From NCBI GenBank assembly GCA_013204545.1, contig JABMNN010000120.1:62001-126000 (forward strand): DNA of 64,000 nucleotides, in the 5' to 3' direction. Source of the stretch: Chloroflexota bacterium. GTDB taxonomy: Bacteria > Chloroflexota > Dehalococcoidia > Lucifugimonadales > Lucifugimonadaceae. The notes below the pieces were generated by a model. The model was not told the DNA's origin. It searched no databases and worked only from the letters and a program-made list of their open reading frames with translations. The position numbers and the translations under genes were made by a program. Positions 36,307 to 44,274 of the stretch are shown piece by piece. Position 1 is the stretch's first letter. The number at the start of each line of letters is the position of its first letter.

Positions 36307-37311
36307 TCAACGCCTGCCCCCTAGCTGGCTGATCCAGAGTTCCCCTGGGCTTTGATTAGCGAATTGCCCAGATGATGCAGGGGCAATACTCCGCCGATCT
36401 CTCGACGACAATCGATCTATCGTGCTGAGACTTCTGGTGGCTTCAGCTACTTGAACTCCGGTGAAATGAAGGTAGTGCAGCACCATGTCCATGCTTGAAT
36501 GCCCCAGAGCTTCTTTTAGAAGAAAAGCGCTTCCACCGGCCAGCAGGAACGCCGAAGCGAAACTGTGGCGAAGAAGATGTGGATGAAGCCGTGAAATTCC
36601 CGAACGCCCGCGTAGGCGTACGAAAAGCTGGTAGAGAGACCCTCGGTTCATGTTTCTACCGATAGACGAGACGAAAATGCGCTCCGAGAGACAGTCGTTG
36701 GGCCTTTCGTGGAGCATGTAGGCCGTGATGTATTTCGCAGTCGTACGCCCAAATGACACGATGCGTTCACGGCGACCTTTTCCTAGAACTTTAAGCGTCG
36801 CTCGATTGATGTTCAGGTCCTCAATCTTTGCTCCCGTAAGCTCGCTCGCTCTCAGCCCCGAATCCAGCATCAAGCTCACGATTGCAACGTCTCGTCTGTA
36901 GATAGATGCAGCTTGCAACAAGGTCGTAACTTCGAAGTCTGATAGAACGTCGATCGTTTGTGTGAGTATCTTCGGGGGCCTGAAGTCTTTTAGAAGATGA
37001 ATTTCTGTGTATTGGTTCCGGTAGAGCCATGAACAGAACGCCCTAATGCAGCGAACGTGACCATTTATCGTCGAAGATGAAAGTGGTCGGCCCTTGAAAC
37101 GTCTATCCCTAAGCGACGCACAGTAACGCCGGAAGTGTTCCTCGGTTAGTTCGCATGCTAAAGTCTCTACTGGGATGCCAGATTCGGACTTGAACATCTG
37201 TGGGATCGCGTAGTTGTACCAACGGAGGGTGTCGTCACTCTTCATCTCAGACCTGTTGAAGAGTTGGAACATATCAAACGCTATTCCCATCGGTGTATTT
37301 CTCTTATCCAT
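36307..37311 (-). CDS. Tyrosine recombinase 1
   Basis: The start is ATG 37311, preceded by GAAAGGTG; a longer frame to 37365 lacks a site. It gives 334 residues. A SAM-like N-terminal core-binding domain precedes the catalytic domain, which has all conserved residues: Arg in SGLRASELTG, Lys in VLGKGRRER, HxxR in HLLRHSF, His in LGHSS and the nucleophile Tyr in LHYLHF. It should cut and join DNA at the element's attachment sites. A palindrome of TTGCCA/TGGCAA type lies 87 bp upstream. Confidence 0.93.
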   Translation of the reverse strand: MDKRNTPMGIAFDMFQLFNRSEMKSDDTLRWYNYAIPQMFKSESGIPVETLACELTEEHFRRYCASLRDRRFKGRPLSSSTINGHVRCIRAFCSWLYRNQYTEIHLLKDFRPPKILTQTIDVLSDFEVTTLLQAASIYRRDVAIVSLMLDSGLRASELTGAKIEDLNINRATLKVLGKGRRERIVSFGRTTAKYITAYMLHERPNDCLSERIFVSSIGRNMNRGSLYQLFVRLRGRSGISRLHPHLLRHSFASAFLLAGGSAFLLKEALGHSSMDMVLHYLHFTGVQVAEATRSLSTIDRLSSRDRRSIAPASSGQFANQSPGELWISQLGGRR

Positions 37312-37397
37312 GTGGAGCACCTTTCTCGGGTGAATCTGCCTGTAAATCACGATTGCAATCAACAAATTCAGTATTGAACGGACGTGTTTTTATCGAA

Positions 37398-37416
37398 AGT
37401 TGCCAGTGTGGCAACT
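37398..37416. promoter_or_regulatory. Palindrome upstream of recombinase 1
   Basis: AGTTGCCA-GTG-TGGCAACT has perfect 8-bp arms and a 3-bp spacer, between the two recombinase genes. The same core TTGCCA-N3-TGGCAA recurs upstream of the second recombinase. It is either an operator or a recombinase-binding site. Confidence 0.6.
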
Positions 37417-37440
37417 GCCGGAATCAGAGTGGAAGGTGGT

Positions 37441-38382
37441 CTAGATGGGGCGTATCAATTTATGGAGTGAAAACGCACTACTACCAGCGTCGAGTAGTGA
37501 GGCTTTTCTACTGAGTTCGTAATTACTCACTCCGGCCATTCGAATGTATGTGGCTACAGCCTTAAACGATGTATGCCCCATGTTTTCTCGTAAGAGGAAC
37601 GAATCACCGCCCTGTGCTAAAAACCTGTTCGCATACGTAACCCTGAACAGATGCCAGTGGAGTCTTTTGATTCTCGTGTTCTTACGAACTGTGGCGAGCC
37701 TTGCTTGAAGTTTTGCTCCCGTAAATGCAGTTCCATCTTCATTGATAAACAGGGTGTCAGAGAGTGGATGAATGAGTTCCCTCCAAACTAGGTGACGTTC
37801 TACGAGCTGTTGGAAGGTGTTCCCAAACGGGACCATTCGCCACTTTCTTCGTTTTCCAAAAACCCGCACGGTCTGGTTATCGAAGTTCACGTCTTCAAGT
37901 TTCAAAATTGCGAGCTCAGTGCGTCTCAGTCCGCATTCGAGAGCGAGCGCAATGATCGCAGTCAGTTGAGGAGAACGTAGAGTGCTTGAGAAAATCCTCT
38001 TGATTTCATCGTCGGTTAGGGGTTCGAAGAGCTGATAGTCGGCCCGAGGAGGAGTCATGGTTTGTAGTAGAGGATTAGGAACAATCTCTGATTGATGTGC
38101 CCACTTAAAAAAACGTCTTAGTACAAGGAATTCGGTATTCATTGTCGAAAACCTCATACCTTTCCCTCCTCTACCCAATTCCCTGCGGTCAATTAGATAG
38201 TGAAGCAGGCGTTCCTCTTTTATGTCATCACATCTGAACTCGTCGCCAAGCCCGTAATCAGAATCAACAAGAAACTTAAGTACTCTTTTTGCAGTTTCAG
38301 ATGTGTTGTGCCCCCAGCCCGATGCTTTTCCTTGAAGCAGGTAAAAATTCCTAATTTCCCCGATGGTGTTGAGTTCGTCCAT
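37441..38382 (-). CDS. Tyrosine recombinase 2
   Basis: The 313-residue protein has the full catalytic set: Arg in CGLRRTELA, Lys in VFGKRRKWR, HxxR in HLFRVTY, His in MGHTSF and Tyr in ATYIRM. It is only distantly like recombinase 1, so the pair is not a recent duplication. It lies upstream of recombinase 1 on the same strand and nearest the right end of the element. Two TTGCCA/TGGCAA palindromes stand 14 and 56 bp before its start. Both recombinases may act together as in other paired systems. Confidence 0.93.
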   Translation of the reverse strand: MDELNTIGEIRNFYLLQGKASGWGHNTSETAKRVLKFLVDSDYGLGDEFRCDDIKEERLLHYLIDRRELGRGGKGMRFSTMNTEFLVLRRFFKWAHQSEIVPNPLLQTMTPPRADYQLFEPLTDDEIKRIFSSTLRSPQLTAIIALALECGLRRTELAILKLEDVNFDNQTVRVFGKRRKWRMVPFGNTFQQLVERHLVWRELIHPLSDTLFINEDGTAFTGAKLQARLATVRKNTRIKRLHWHLFRVTYANRFLAQGGDSFLLRENMGHTSFKAVATYIRMAGVSNYELSRKASLLDAGSSAFSLHKLIRPI

Positions 38383-38395
38383 AGATTGAATCCCC

Positions 38396-38407
38396 TGGCA
38401 ATTGCCA
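38396..38407. promoter_or_regulatory. Palindrome TGGCAATTGCCA upstream of recombinase 2
   Basis: A perfect 12-bp palindrome 14 bp before the recombinase 2 start, made of the same half-sites as the two larger palindromes but in the opposite order and without spacer. Its position over the ribosome-binding or early promoter region suits repression. Confidence 0.5.
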
Positions 38408-38437
38408 TGCGGCTTAGATTGTGTAATTCAACTTGAA

Positions 38438-38462
38438 ACACATTGCCAATCTGGCAACGTGT
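38438..38462. promoter_or_regulatory. Palindrome upstream of recombinase 2
   Basis: ACACATTGCCA-ATC-TGGCAACGTGT has 11-bp arms with one mismatch and a 3-bp spacer, 56 bp upstream of the recombinase 2 start. It shares its core and spacer length with the palindrome at 37398-37416, which marks it as a specific binding site. Confidence 0.6.
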
Positions 38463-38996
38463 GCTTGCGGGGGCAGATCAACAGATCGAGGCAGAACGCC
38501 TTTTTCGGAGATTTCGACCTATTTTTTTCGGACTAAGTGACATTTCGAGATTGAAAAATGCTTAGTTACGCCAGAAAAATATGATGAGTCGCAAATCATT
38601 ATTGGAAGGCATGATAGGAAGACCGCGCTTCCTCAAATAGCGCATGGTGTATCCGGAATTAGCACCCGCGGGTACCTAGATCCGGATCCTTCAGCAGGTT
38701 TCAGCTGGATCTTAGGTACATTCCGGTCGTATGGACGATGATATTTATTTCAATCGTGTGGGTGCTTAGCAGATCTTCGTTCTGTGAACGTGCATGCCAG
38801 TTTTTGGACCTCAGAACTAATTCAAGAATTTTTGTTCGGTAACCTGTGGCCAAGTCGCGATGCGCTGGAACAGGTTTTCTGAGAGAGTAGCAGGGTGTCA
38901 GTCTTCGATGCGCACGATTTCCAGGTGATCGAGGATAAGGTGCTTCCAAACTGACCACTACTTGATTATTTAGCCCACTGACACAAAGACCTATCT
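38463..38996. other. Right end of the element and degenerate sequence beyond
   Basis: Apart from the displaced cysN tail at 38608-38640 I see no intact gene. Short open stretches at 38720-38960 on either strand are broken by stops and carry nothing I recognise. They may be relics of a gene that once followed cysN. Confidence 0.45.
38608..38634 (+). repeat. Right attachment-site candidate (attR), displaced cysN tail
   Basis: This 27-bp segment repeats the end of cysN with six substitutions and reads, with the codons after it, GMIGRPRFLK and TAG at 38638-38640. The differences preserve the protein, suggesting it is the tail of a cysN allele displaced at integration rather than a recent duplication. 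It lies 226 bp upstream of the second recombinase start. Confidence 0.6.
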
Positions 38997-39692
38997 GTGC
39001 TGAGAAAAATCAATAAATTTCGACTCCGAGTTCGACACAGGCTTTTTAGAACTGTATTGGGTCGAATAATTAAATTGGAACCAATGCAGGGACTCAGACG
39101 AGTTGGCTCGGAGGGAGCCCCTTGGACCGTCCCTCTGGATGAGTTTGACAGTTCGTCGGTGTGTTACCTGGCCGGAGTTGGTGAAGATATAACCTTTGAT
39201 ATTGCATTGGTCGAACAAGCCCGCTGTAAGGCTCACTCGTTCGATCCGACACCACGCGCAGCTACTCACATAGAGTCACTTAACCTGCCAGACGGCTACA
39301 CTTTCCACAAATTCGGTATTTGGTCGTCGGATACGACCCTAAAATTTTTCGCACCTGAAAACCCATCGAACGTTTCGCACTCGATTCTAAATCTGCAAAG
39401 AACCGAGGAATATTTTGAGGCGGGCGTGCGCCGGCTCAAATCTATAATGGATGAACTTGGTCACACTGAGCTAGACCTCCTGAAAATTGACATTGAAGGC
39501 GCCGAATACGAAGTGCTGGAGTCAATCATCGAGGATGATCTGAAGATCAAATACCTGTGTGTCGATTTCGATCAGCCGTACCCGATTATCAAGACCTTAA
39601 TAATGCTTCGTCGTTTGCGGAGACACGGGTACTTGCCAGTAGCCGTCGATGGCTGGGACATCTCGTTCGCATTCAAGTCACCTGTAAAGTGA
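38997..39692 (+). CDS. FkbM-family methyltransferase
   Basis: The 231-residue protein has the FkbM pattern: VCYLAGVGEDITFDIALVEQ in place of the usual VIDVGAN loop, AHSFDPTPRA and LLKIDIEGAEYEVL. It starts at GTG 38997 with no clear ribosome site. Methyltransferases of this type usually O-methylate sugars. It stands alone outside the polysaccharide locus, next to the element's right end, so it may have arrived with the insertion or been cut off from its original neighbours. Confidence 0.82.
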   Translation: MLRKINKFRLRVRHRLFRTVLGRIIKLEPMQGLRRVGSEGAPWTVPLDEFDSSSVCYLAGVGEDITFDIALVEQARCKAHSFDPTPRAATHIESLNLPDGYTFHKFGIWSSDTTLKFFAPENPSNVSHSILNLQRTEEYFEAGVRRLKSIMDELGHTELDLLKIDIEGAEYEVLESIIEDDLKIKYLCVDFDQPYPIIKTLIMLRRLRRHGYLPVAVDGWDISFAFKSPVK

Positions 39693-39999
39693 TCTGGAGC
39701 AGAATTCTGCTATTGCAGAGAAATTGTTACTAGGTTTGATAGCGGTCGAAAGTCTGGTCGAGTATGAATTTACTCGACAAATCTGCTTACGGGAGCGAGA
39801 AAATTGCGATTCGCTTGTCGCTGCAGTTGGCGACTCACCCGACTGATGATATTGACTGGCGTATGCCCTCAATTAGCGAAATAATTGGAACACATGATCA
39901 GGCGCCCCCTCAGCCGTATTTGAGTAATTTTGGCACCTAGTGTTTGGCCTGGGCTGTTGTATAGTTTTGTCTTAGTCACATGAACCAATCACCTGAACT
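39693..39999. other. Intergenic gap of about 300 bp
   Basis: No gene I can name. One 50-codon frame on the plus strand (ATG near 39767 to TAG near 39939) reads KIAIRLSLQLATHPTDD then IDWRMPSISEIIG, without a clear ribosome site. It could be a small gene or a relic. The rest should hold the promoter of the DUF1537 gene. Confidence 0.35.
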
Positions 40000-41271
40000 T
40001 TGAACGAATCAACAACTCCTCTCGTTGGAATTTTCGCTGACGATCTGACCGGTGCACTCGATGCGGCCGCACCTTTCGCCGCTCGTGGTTTCCGAACGCT
40101 CGTGTCGCCAACATCTGAATTGCCGGTAGGCGCTGAAGGCGCTGAGGTGATTTCAGTTAATCTTGGAACGAGGCATTTAGACCCTAGGGCGATTGCCGAA
40201 CGCACGCACCAAGCCGTTATCGAGTTGGGGAAACTCGGTGTGAAAATCTTGCTAAACAAGATTGATTCAACGTTACGAGGGAATCCTGGAATCGAACTTC
40301 TTGCTGCGATTAATGCTGTCTCAGGCGATCATGCTGTGCTGTGCTCAGCGTATCCACAAAACCTGCGCACGATAGCCGATGGAGTGTTGCTGGTGGATGG
40401 CATACCTGTTGTAGATACAGATGTTGGACAAGATAAATTATCTCCTTTGCTCTCTAGTCGTGTCGTGGAGATCTTGGCTTCTTCATTAGAGCGAGCAGGG
40501 CTAGCTGATCGGGTGCACGTTCGAGGTGCTGATAATGGAATGGCAGTCACCGACCTTTTGCCAGTAATTATTTCTCTCGATGCTAGAACAGAAGACGATC
40601 TTAGCGGTCTCGCTCGGCGTCTAGTAAATACAGGGTCGACGACATTGGTCGCTGGGTCAGCGGGAATTTCGATAGCGATTGCCGACGAATTGAGCACGAG
40701 ATGGCAACCGAGAAGAGCTTCACAGGAAGACGACGTGTGGGGACGGCGGATATTGATAGTTACTGCGTCGCAGCGTTCAGTGGTTTATGAGCAAGTCGCC
40801 GTGTTGGGCGGTAGTGTCGATCTGATCCATGCTGAGGTGTCGGTCGATGAAGCCTTTGATGGGATTACCACCGATTCGATTAGGCGAATAAGCGAGCTGA
40901 TCAAGCAAGATGGGGTCGCAGTTCTAAAGCTAGAGAAAGTGAATCCCTCCGGTGAGCTTGGCATCGATGAACTTCGCTTGTTGGCGAAACGAATTATTCT
41001 CAATCTTGGAATTGCAGTTCGGAAGATTACGGATGCCGCCAACCCCAATACGTTGATTGTGATTGGCGGTGACACAACGAGCGGAGTTCTCTCTGCTTGC
41101 GATGTGACAACGCTTGAGCTACGAGGTGAACTTCAACCTGGAACTGTAATCGGTGTCTCCGTTGACGGATCGTTGACTAGAACGTGCCTGATTACTCGTG
41201 CCGGCGGGTTCGGTGATGAAAACTCGTTGTTAGATCTTGTGACGCTATTAGAGTTCGGTCACAGCGTGTAG
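40000..41271 (+). CDS. Four-carbon acid sugar kinase (DUF1537/OtnK family)
   Basis: The 423-residue protein has the N-terminal FADDLTGALDAAAPFA, NKIDSTLRGNPGIE and C-terminal GGDTTSGVL of DUF1537 kinases. These ATP-dependent enzymes phosphorylate D-threonate, L-threonate or D-erythronate at the 4-position. The PdxA2-like dehydrogenase that oxidises such 4-phosphates follows 62 bp downstream, so a two-step catabolic pathway is strongly suggested. The start is TTG at 40000. The aldolase or decarboxylase for later steps is not in the window. Confidence 0.9.
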   Translation: MNESTTPLVGIFADDLTGALDAAAPFAARGFRTLVSPTSELPVGAEGAEVISVNLGTRHLDPRAIAERTHQAVIELGKLGVKILLNKIDSTLRGNPGIELLAAINAVSGDHAVLCSAYPQNLRTIADGVLLVDGIPVVDTDVGQDKLSPLLSSRVVEILASSLERAGLADRVHVRGADNGMAVTDLLPVIISLDARTEDDLSGLARRLVNTGSTTLVAGSAGISIAIADELSTRWQPRRASQEDDVWGRRILIVTASQRSVVYEQVAVLGGSVDLIHAEVSVDEAFDGITTDSIRRISELIKQDGVAVLKLEKVNPSGELGIDELRLLAKRIILNLGIAVRKITDAANPNTLIVIGGDTTSGVLSACDVTTLELRGELQPGTVIGVSVDGSLTRTCLITRAGGFGDENSLLDLVTLLEFGHSV

Positions 41272-41333
41272 TCTTTTCACCAGAATCTAACCTCTTCTTT
41301 TCCTAGAAATAGAAACGGCAATTGATCCAGCGA

Positions 41334-42344
41334 ATGATAACTTCTCAAACTGAACTTCCCGTAATTCTTGTAACTTTGGGCGACCCAGCAGGTGTGGGAC
41401 CTGAAGTGACCGTTAAAGGCATCGCCGAAGAGTTATCTCGAGGTCGAGTCAGACTTGTGATTGTCGGTGACGTAAGAGTCGTTGCTTCGGCCGCCGGTAA
41501 GTTTGCTCCCGGATACTCGGTAATCAAGGTTGATAATCCCCGTGATGCTCAGGCATCGTCAAGAGCAATCAACGTTCTCGATATCGCTAACTGTGAACCG
41601 GCAAAGTTCAGGATCGGTGAGGTTGCCGCCTATACAGGTAATGCCGCCTATGAATACGTTGTTCGGGCGGCTGAGCTTTGTCTGGCAGGAGAAGCGGACG
41701 GAATCGTTACTGCTCCACTCAACAAGAAGGCGATGGTAATGGCCGGGCACGAATTCGACGGGCATACCGGATTATTGGCGCACTTATGCAACGTCGATAC
41801 TCAGTACATGATCCTCGGGTCGCCGAAGCTACGAGTTATTCACCTAACGACGCACCTGTCGCTTGTTGATGCTCTGAAACTAGTCAAGACTGACCGAATC
41901 GTTAAGTGCGCCCGCGCTGCGAACGATCATGCGAAACAGCTTGGATTTGCCCAGCCCCGAATCGCCGTGTGTGGAGTGAATCCGCACTCAGGCGACGGCG
42001 GACTGTTCGGCGTTGAAGAAGCCGAAGAGATTGCCCCGGCGATTGAGATTTTGCGAGCCGAAGGCATTGATGCCGATGGGCCGGTATCGCCTGATTCTGC
42101 TTACCGAATTGCCTACGAAGGTGGGTATGACATTGTCGTTGCGATGTATCACGATCAAGGTCATATTCCGATGAAATTAATCGGATTTAACTCTGGCGTT
42201 AACGTTACTGTTGGCCTGCCGATCATTCGTACTTCGGTCGACCACGGCACTGCATTTGACATTGCCTGGCAGGGTAAGGCGAATCACGCCAACATGGTTT
42301 CAGCGATTGATTACGCGTATTCGCTGGCTACAGGTTCTAGATGA
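41334..42344 (+). CDS. pdxA2: 4-phospho-sugar-acid dehydrogenase, PdxA2 family
   Basis: The protein shows VTLGDPAGVGPEVTVK, the metal-binding HEFDGHTGLLAHLC and MYHDQGHIPMKL, and the C-terminal IIRTSVDHGTAFDIA of the PdxA family. The neighbouring DUF1537 kinase indicates the PdxA2 branch, which oxidises D-threonate or D-erythronate 4-phosphate, rather than vitamin B6 synthesis. I use ATG 41334; a TTG at 41322 is also possible. A decayed copy of the 3' end of a related gene lies at 34030-34149. Confidence 0.9.
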   Translation: MITSQTELPVILVTLGDPAGVGPEVTVKGIAEELSRGRVRLVIVGDVRVVASAAGKFAPGYSVIKVDNPRDAQASSRAINVLDIANCEPAKFRIGEVAAYTGNAAYEYVVRAAELCLAGEADGIVTAPLNKKAMVMAGHEFDGHTGLLAHLCNVDTQYMILGSPKLRVIHLTTHLSLVDALKLVKTDRIVKCARAANDHAKQLGFAQPRIAVCGVNPHSGDGGLFGVEEAEEIAPAIEILRAEGIDADGPVSPDSAYRIAYEGGYDIVVAMYHDQGHIPMKLIGFNSGVNVTVGLPIIRTSVDHGTAFDIAWQGKANHANMVSAIDYAYSLATGSR

Positions 42345-42415
42345 GAGTCGAGCCCGTAAACACTCTGATGCCTGAGAATCGGTAATAAGATCAACTGACC
42401 AATGAGTGCCGAAAT

Positions 42416-43120
42416 TTAAGCTGCTGTTGATTCTTTACCCGGTAGGTAGACGTAACCATAACCCCGACGTGTGACGATTAGCTTCGGCGAGGCTGGGTTG
42501 ATTTCGATCTTGCGCCGCAGATGGCCTATGTGCCATTTCACGAGTTCATCGGTGCTGTATTCACGACCCCAAACTCCACGTAGGAGTTGATCAGCCGGGA
42601 TTGGTCGCCCCTTCTGATTGACCAGTGTCGTCAGCAGTTTGTACTCGGTAGGAGTCAGATCGATCTGCACACCCCGAATGGCAACAGTCTGGCTTGTATA
42701 GTTGATGTTCAGAACGTCATCTAAGTAGGAATCAGCCGCTTCAGATGTCACTGAATTGGTGCGTCTCATCACTGCTGATACCCTTGCCATCATCTCACCC
42801 ATACCGGTGCCTTTTACGATGTAATCGTCGGCACCCCTCTCGAAGGCTTCTACCTTCTCGGATTCATTACCGAGTGCGCTGTGCATAATGATAGGCACTT
42901 CGGATAGTTCACGAATTCGACTGCAAATTTCGAGTCCGCTCAGACCTGGCAGCATTACGTCGAGCAGGACTAGATCGGGCTGGTACTGGTAAAAAATCTT
43001 AAGAGCTGCATCACCAGAACTTACTCCAGTGACGTCGTAATCCTCTTCAGCGAAGAACTCTTTGAGTCCGTCGAGAATTTCCTGACTATCTTCGACTATT
43101 AGAATTTTTTCTTGAGGCAT
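42416..43120 (-). CDS. OmpR-family response regulator
   Basis: The 234-residue protein has a receiver domain with the acidic pair in VEDS, phosphoacceptor Asp54 in LLDVMLPG and Lys in DDYIVKG; the Pro normally after this Lys is missing. A winged-helix DNA-binding domain follows (PTEYKLLTTLVNQKGRPI, HLRRKIE, TRRGYGYVY). No histidine kinase is adjacent. It lies downstream of the pilin gene on the same strand, with a terminator between, so it may control pilus genes but is transcribed separately. Confidence 0.93.
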   Translation of the reverse strand: MPQEKILIVEDSQEILDGLKEFFAEEDYDVTGVSSGDAALKIFYQYQPDLVLLDVMLPGLSGLEICSRIRELSEVPIIMHSALGNESEKVEAFERGADDYIVKGTGMGEMMARVSAVMRRTNSVTSEAADSYLDDVLNINYTSQTVAIRGVQIDLTPTEYKLLTTLVNQKGRPIPADQLLRGVWGREYSTDELVKWHIGHLRRKIEINPASPKLIVTRRGYGYVYLPGKESTAA

Positions 43121-43448
43121 CTGAAAACAAAATCGACGAGATATTGAGCGATGAGGGACTAGATCTTGTTATTTATCCTAATTCGGCTTGGTTTGTTTGA
43201 CTTCCGTAGAACTCGCCATTTGAATGTGGATTCCTACCCACTGTAGGTGAGGGAGAGTGCATTCGATATGGGACCATAGGCTCGTTTAGAGCGGGGCATC
43301 ACAACGCTTTTGATCGCCTGAATCGTAAATTATCGGAATCGCCAGACTCTAGTAGTCATCCTCGTTCTAAGGCTATTCATCCTCGCATCGCTGAAACCGA
43401 TTGTAGGCGGATAGCACCCTTGGGATCATGAGACTCAGGTTAAATAAA
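43121..43448. other. Upstream region of the response regulator
   Basis: About 330 bp between the regulator start and the pilin terminator. No gene is evident. It should contain the regulator's promoter. Confidence 0.4.
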
Positions 43449-43482
43449 AATCGCCGGAGAGTGTATGTACTCTCCGGCGATT
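43449..43482 (-). terminator. Rho-independent terminator after the pilin gene
   Basis: A perfect 14-bp stem (AATCGCCGGAGAGT pairing with ACTCTCCGGCGATT) with a 6-base loop lies about 37 bp past the pilin stop. On the minus strand it is followed by TTTTTATTTA. A second small hairpin, GACTCT-GCAA-AGAGTC at 43485-43500, precedes it. Confidence 0.92.
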
Positions 43483-43518
43483 GCGACTCTGCAAAGAGTC
43501 ATTAGGTTGAGGAACAGA

Positions 43519-43863
43519 TTATGGGCAGAGGCTCTGAACAACCGCTCCGGTAGCGTCCCAAGCGTAAGAACACTGGGTGGTCGCCAAACGCATGTATGTT
43601 GGTGATAGAGCAGGAACTGTCAAAGTCATGTCGGTCGCTGCGAGTTGCACTGCGATAGTGCCGTTCTGAGCAAGGTACAGGTCGACGGCTGACTGAACTG
43701 TCACGCCCTCGGTCTGCTGTGCAGCTACGTCACCGCTGTTGGCGAACTGGCTGACATTCGGAATAACGACGGCTGCAAGCGCAGCGATGATGCCGATAAC
43801 AACCAAGAGTTCTACGAGGGTGAAACCTCGGTCTGTACGTGTATTACCTGTTGTAGTAGTCAT
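43519..43863 (-). CDS. Type IV pilin (major prepilin)
   Basis: The 114-residue protein has a short basic leader and the class III signal DRG-FTLVELLVVIGIIAALAA; PilD-type cleavage would fall between Gly and Phe, with Glu5 of the mature protein present. The C-terminus has two cysteines (TQCSYAW, SLCP) that may form the D-loop disulfide. GAGGAT lies before its ATG. A strong terminator follows, as expected for an abundant subunit. It is transcribed away from the pilus assembly operon. Confidence 0.93.
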   Translation of the reverse strand: MTTTTGNTRTDRGFTLVELLVVIGIIAALAAVVIPNVSQFANSGDVAAQQTEGVTVQSAVDLYLAQNGTIAVQLAATDMTLTVPALSPTYMRLATTQCSYAWDATGAVVQSLCP

Positions 43864-44274
43864 GTGAAATATCCTCTAAATATTTTTCTCAACCCGGCTC
43901 TGTAAGCCATATCTCCAAGCTACATCCCTGTTGAAATAGCCCGCATCGTCCATTCGTCCCACAGGCACTAGGACTATCGGGCAACACCAAAATAACGACT
44001 ATTAACGGACGCACGCGAGACATGTATAGATGAGCCTTTTGGCTACCGAGTGAGCCTCTTATGAGCCAGGAGTTCGCGGTTTTAGTGAGCCAATCGGGCA
44101 CACCGGCGGCACACGTTTACAACTCCTGACGAAATCTGACGCCACCCCGGTAACACTCTTGATCTCACCTACACGACATCCTCGCCTATTGCAAACTCAG
44201 TTCAAGCAGGAAGCAATGAGACGCCCGAAACGGCGTCAGTGGTCTGCGTAAACACTAAGTACGGAGATTTCAAT
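43864..44274. promoter_or_regulatory. Divergent control region between pilin and pilus operon
   Basis: This 411-bp spacer must carry promoters for the pilin (minus) and the pilus operon (plus). It contains four TGAGCC direct repeats at 44031-44091 and a hairpin GACGCC-CGAAAC-GGCGTC at 44220-44237 in the operon's leader. An open frame of 70 codons on the minus strand has no protein-like features. Confidence 0.5.
44031..44091. promoter_or_regulatory. Four TGAGCC direct repeats
   Basis: TGAGCC occurs at 44031, 44051, 44062 and 44086, three of them with a preceding G or A in a shared RTGAGCC. All are in one orientation. Direct repeats near 10-11 and 20 bp apart are typical of response-regulator binding sites, and two response regulators flank this region. 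Confidence 0.4.

Larger units (their letters stand above)
33754..38634. mobile_element. Small integrative element inserted in the 3' end of cysN
   Basis: A segment of about 4.9 kb lies between two related copies of the cysN 3' end. It carries an unknown protein, two XRE-type regulators and two tandem tyrosine recombinases, the latter next to the right end, as expected for an integrase beside its attachment site. The bordering copies agree in 21 of 27 aligned bases and both encode GMIGRP(K/R)FL before a TAG. Integration into the end of a gene with a carried replacement tail is a known habit of tyrosine-recombinase elements. No transfer genes are seen, so it would be a small integrative element or the remains of a larger one. 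Confidence 0.65.

Noticed and set aside
37398-38462. The TTGCCA palindromes as dif-like crossover sites
   Set aside because: A 3-bp centre is too short for a usual tyrosine-recombinase crossover region of 6-8 bp, and the sites are not at the ends of the element. A regulatory or accessory-binding role is preferred.
43864-43990. A cyclic-di-GMP riboswitch in the pilin leader
   Set aside because: I looked for the GEMM core (GGGACGCAAAGCC-like) and its tetraloop receptor. Only GGGACGA is present and the rest does not fit.
43889-44101. A 70-codon minus-strand frame ahead of the pilin gene
   Set aside because: Composition is not protein-like and it lies over the TGAGCC repeats in a divergent promoter region.
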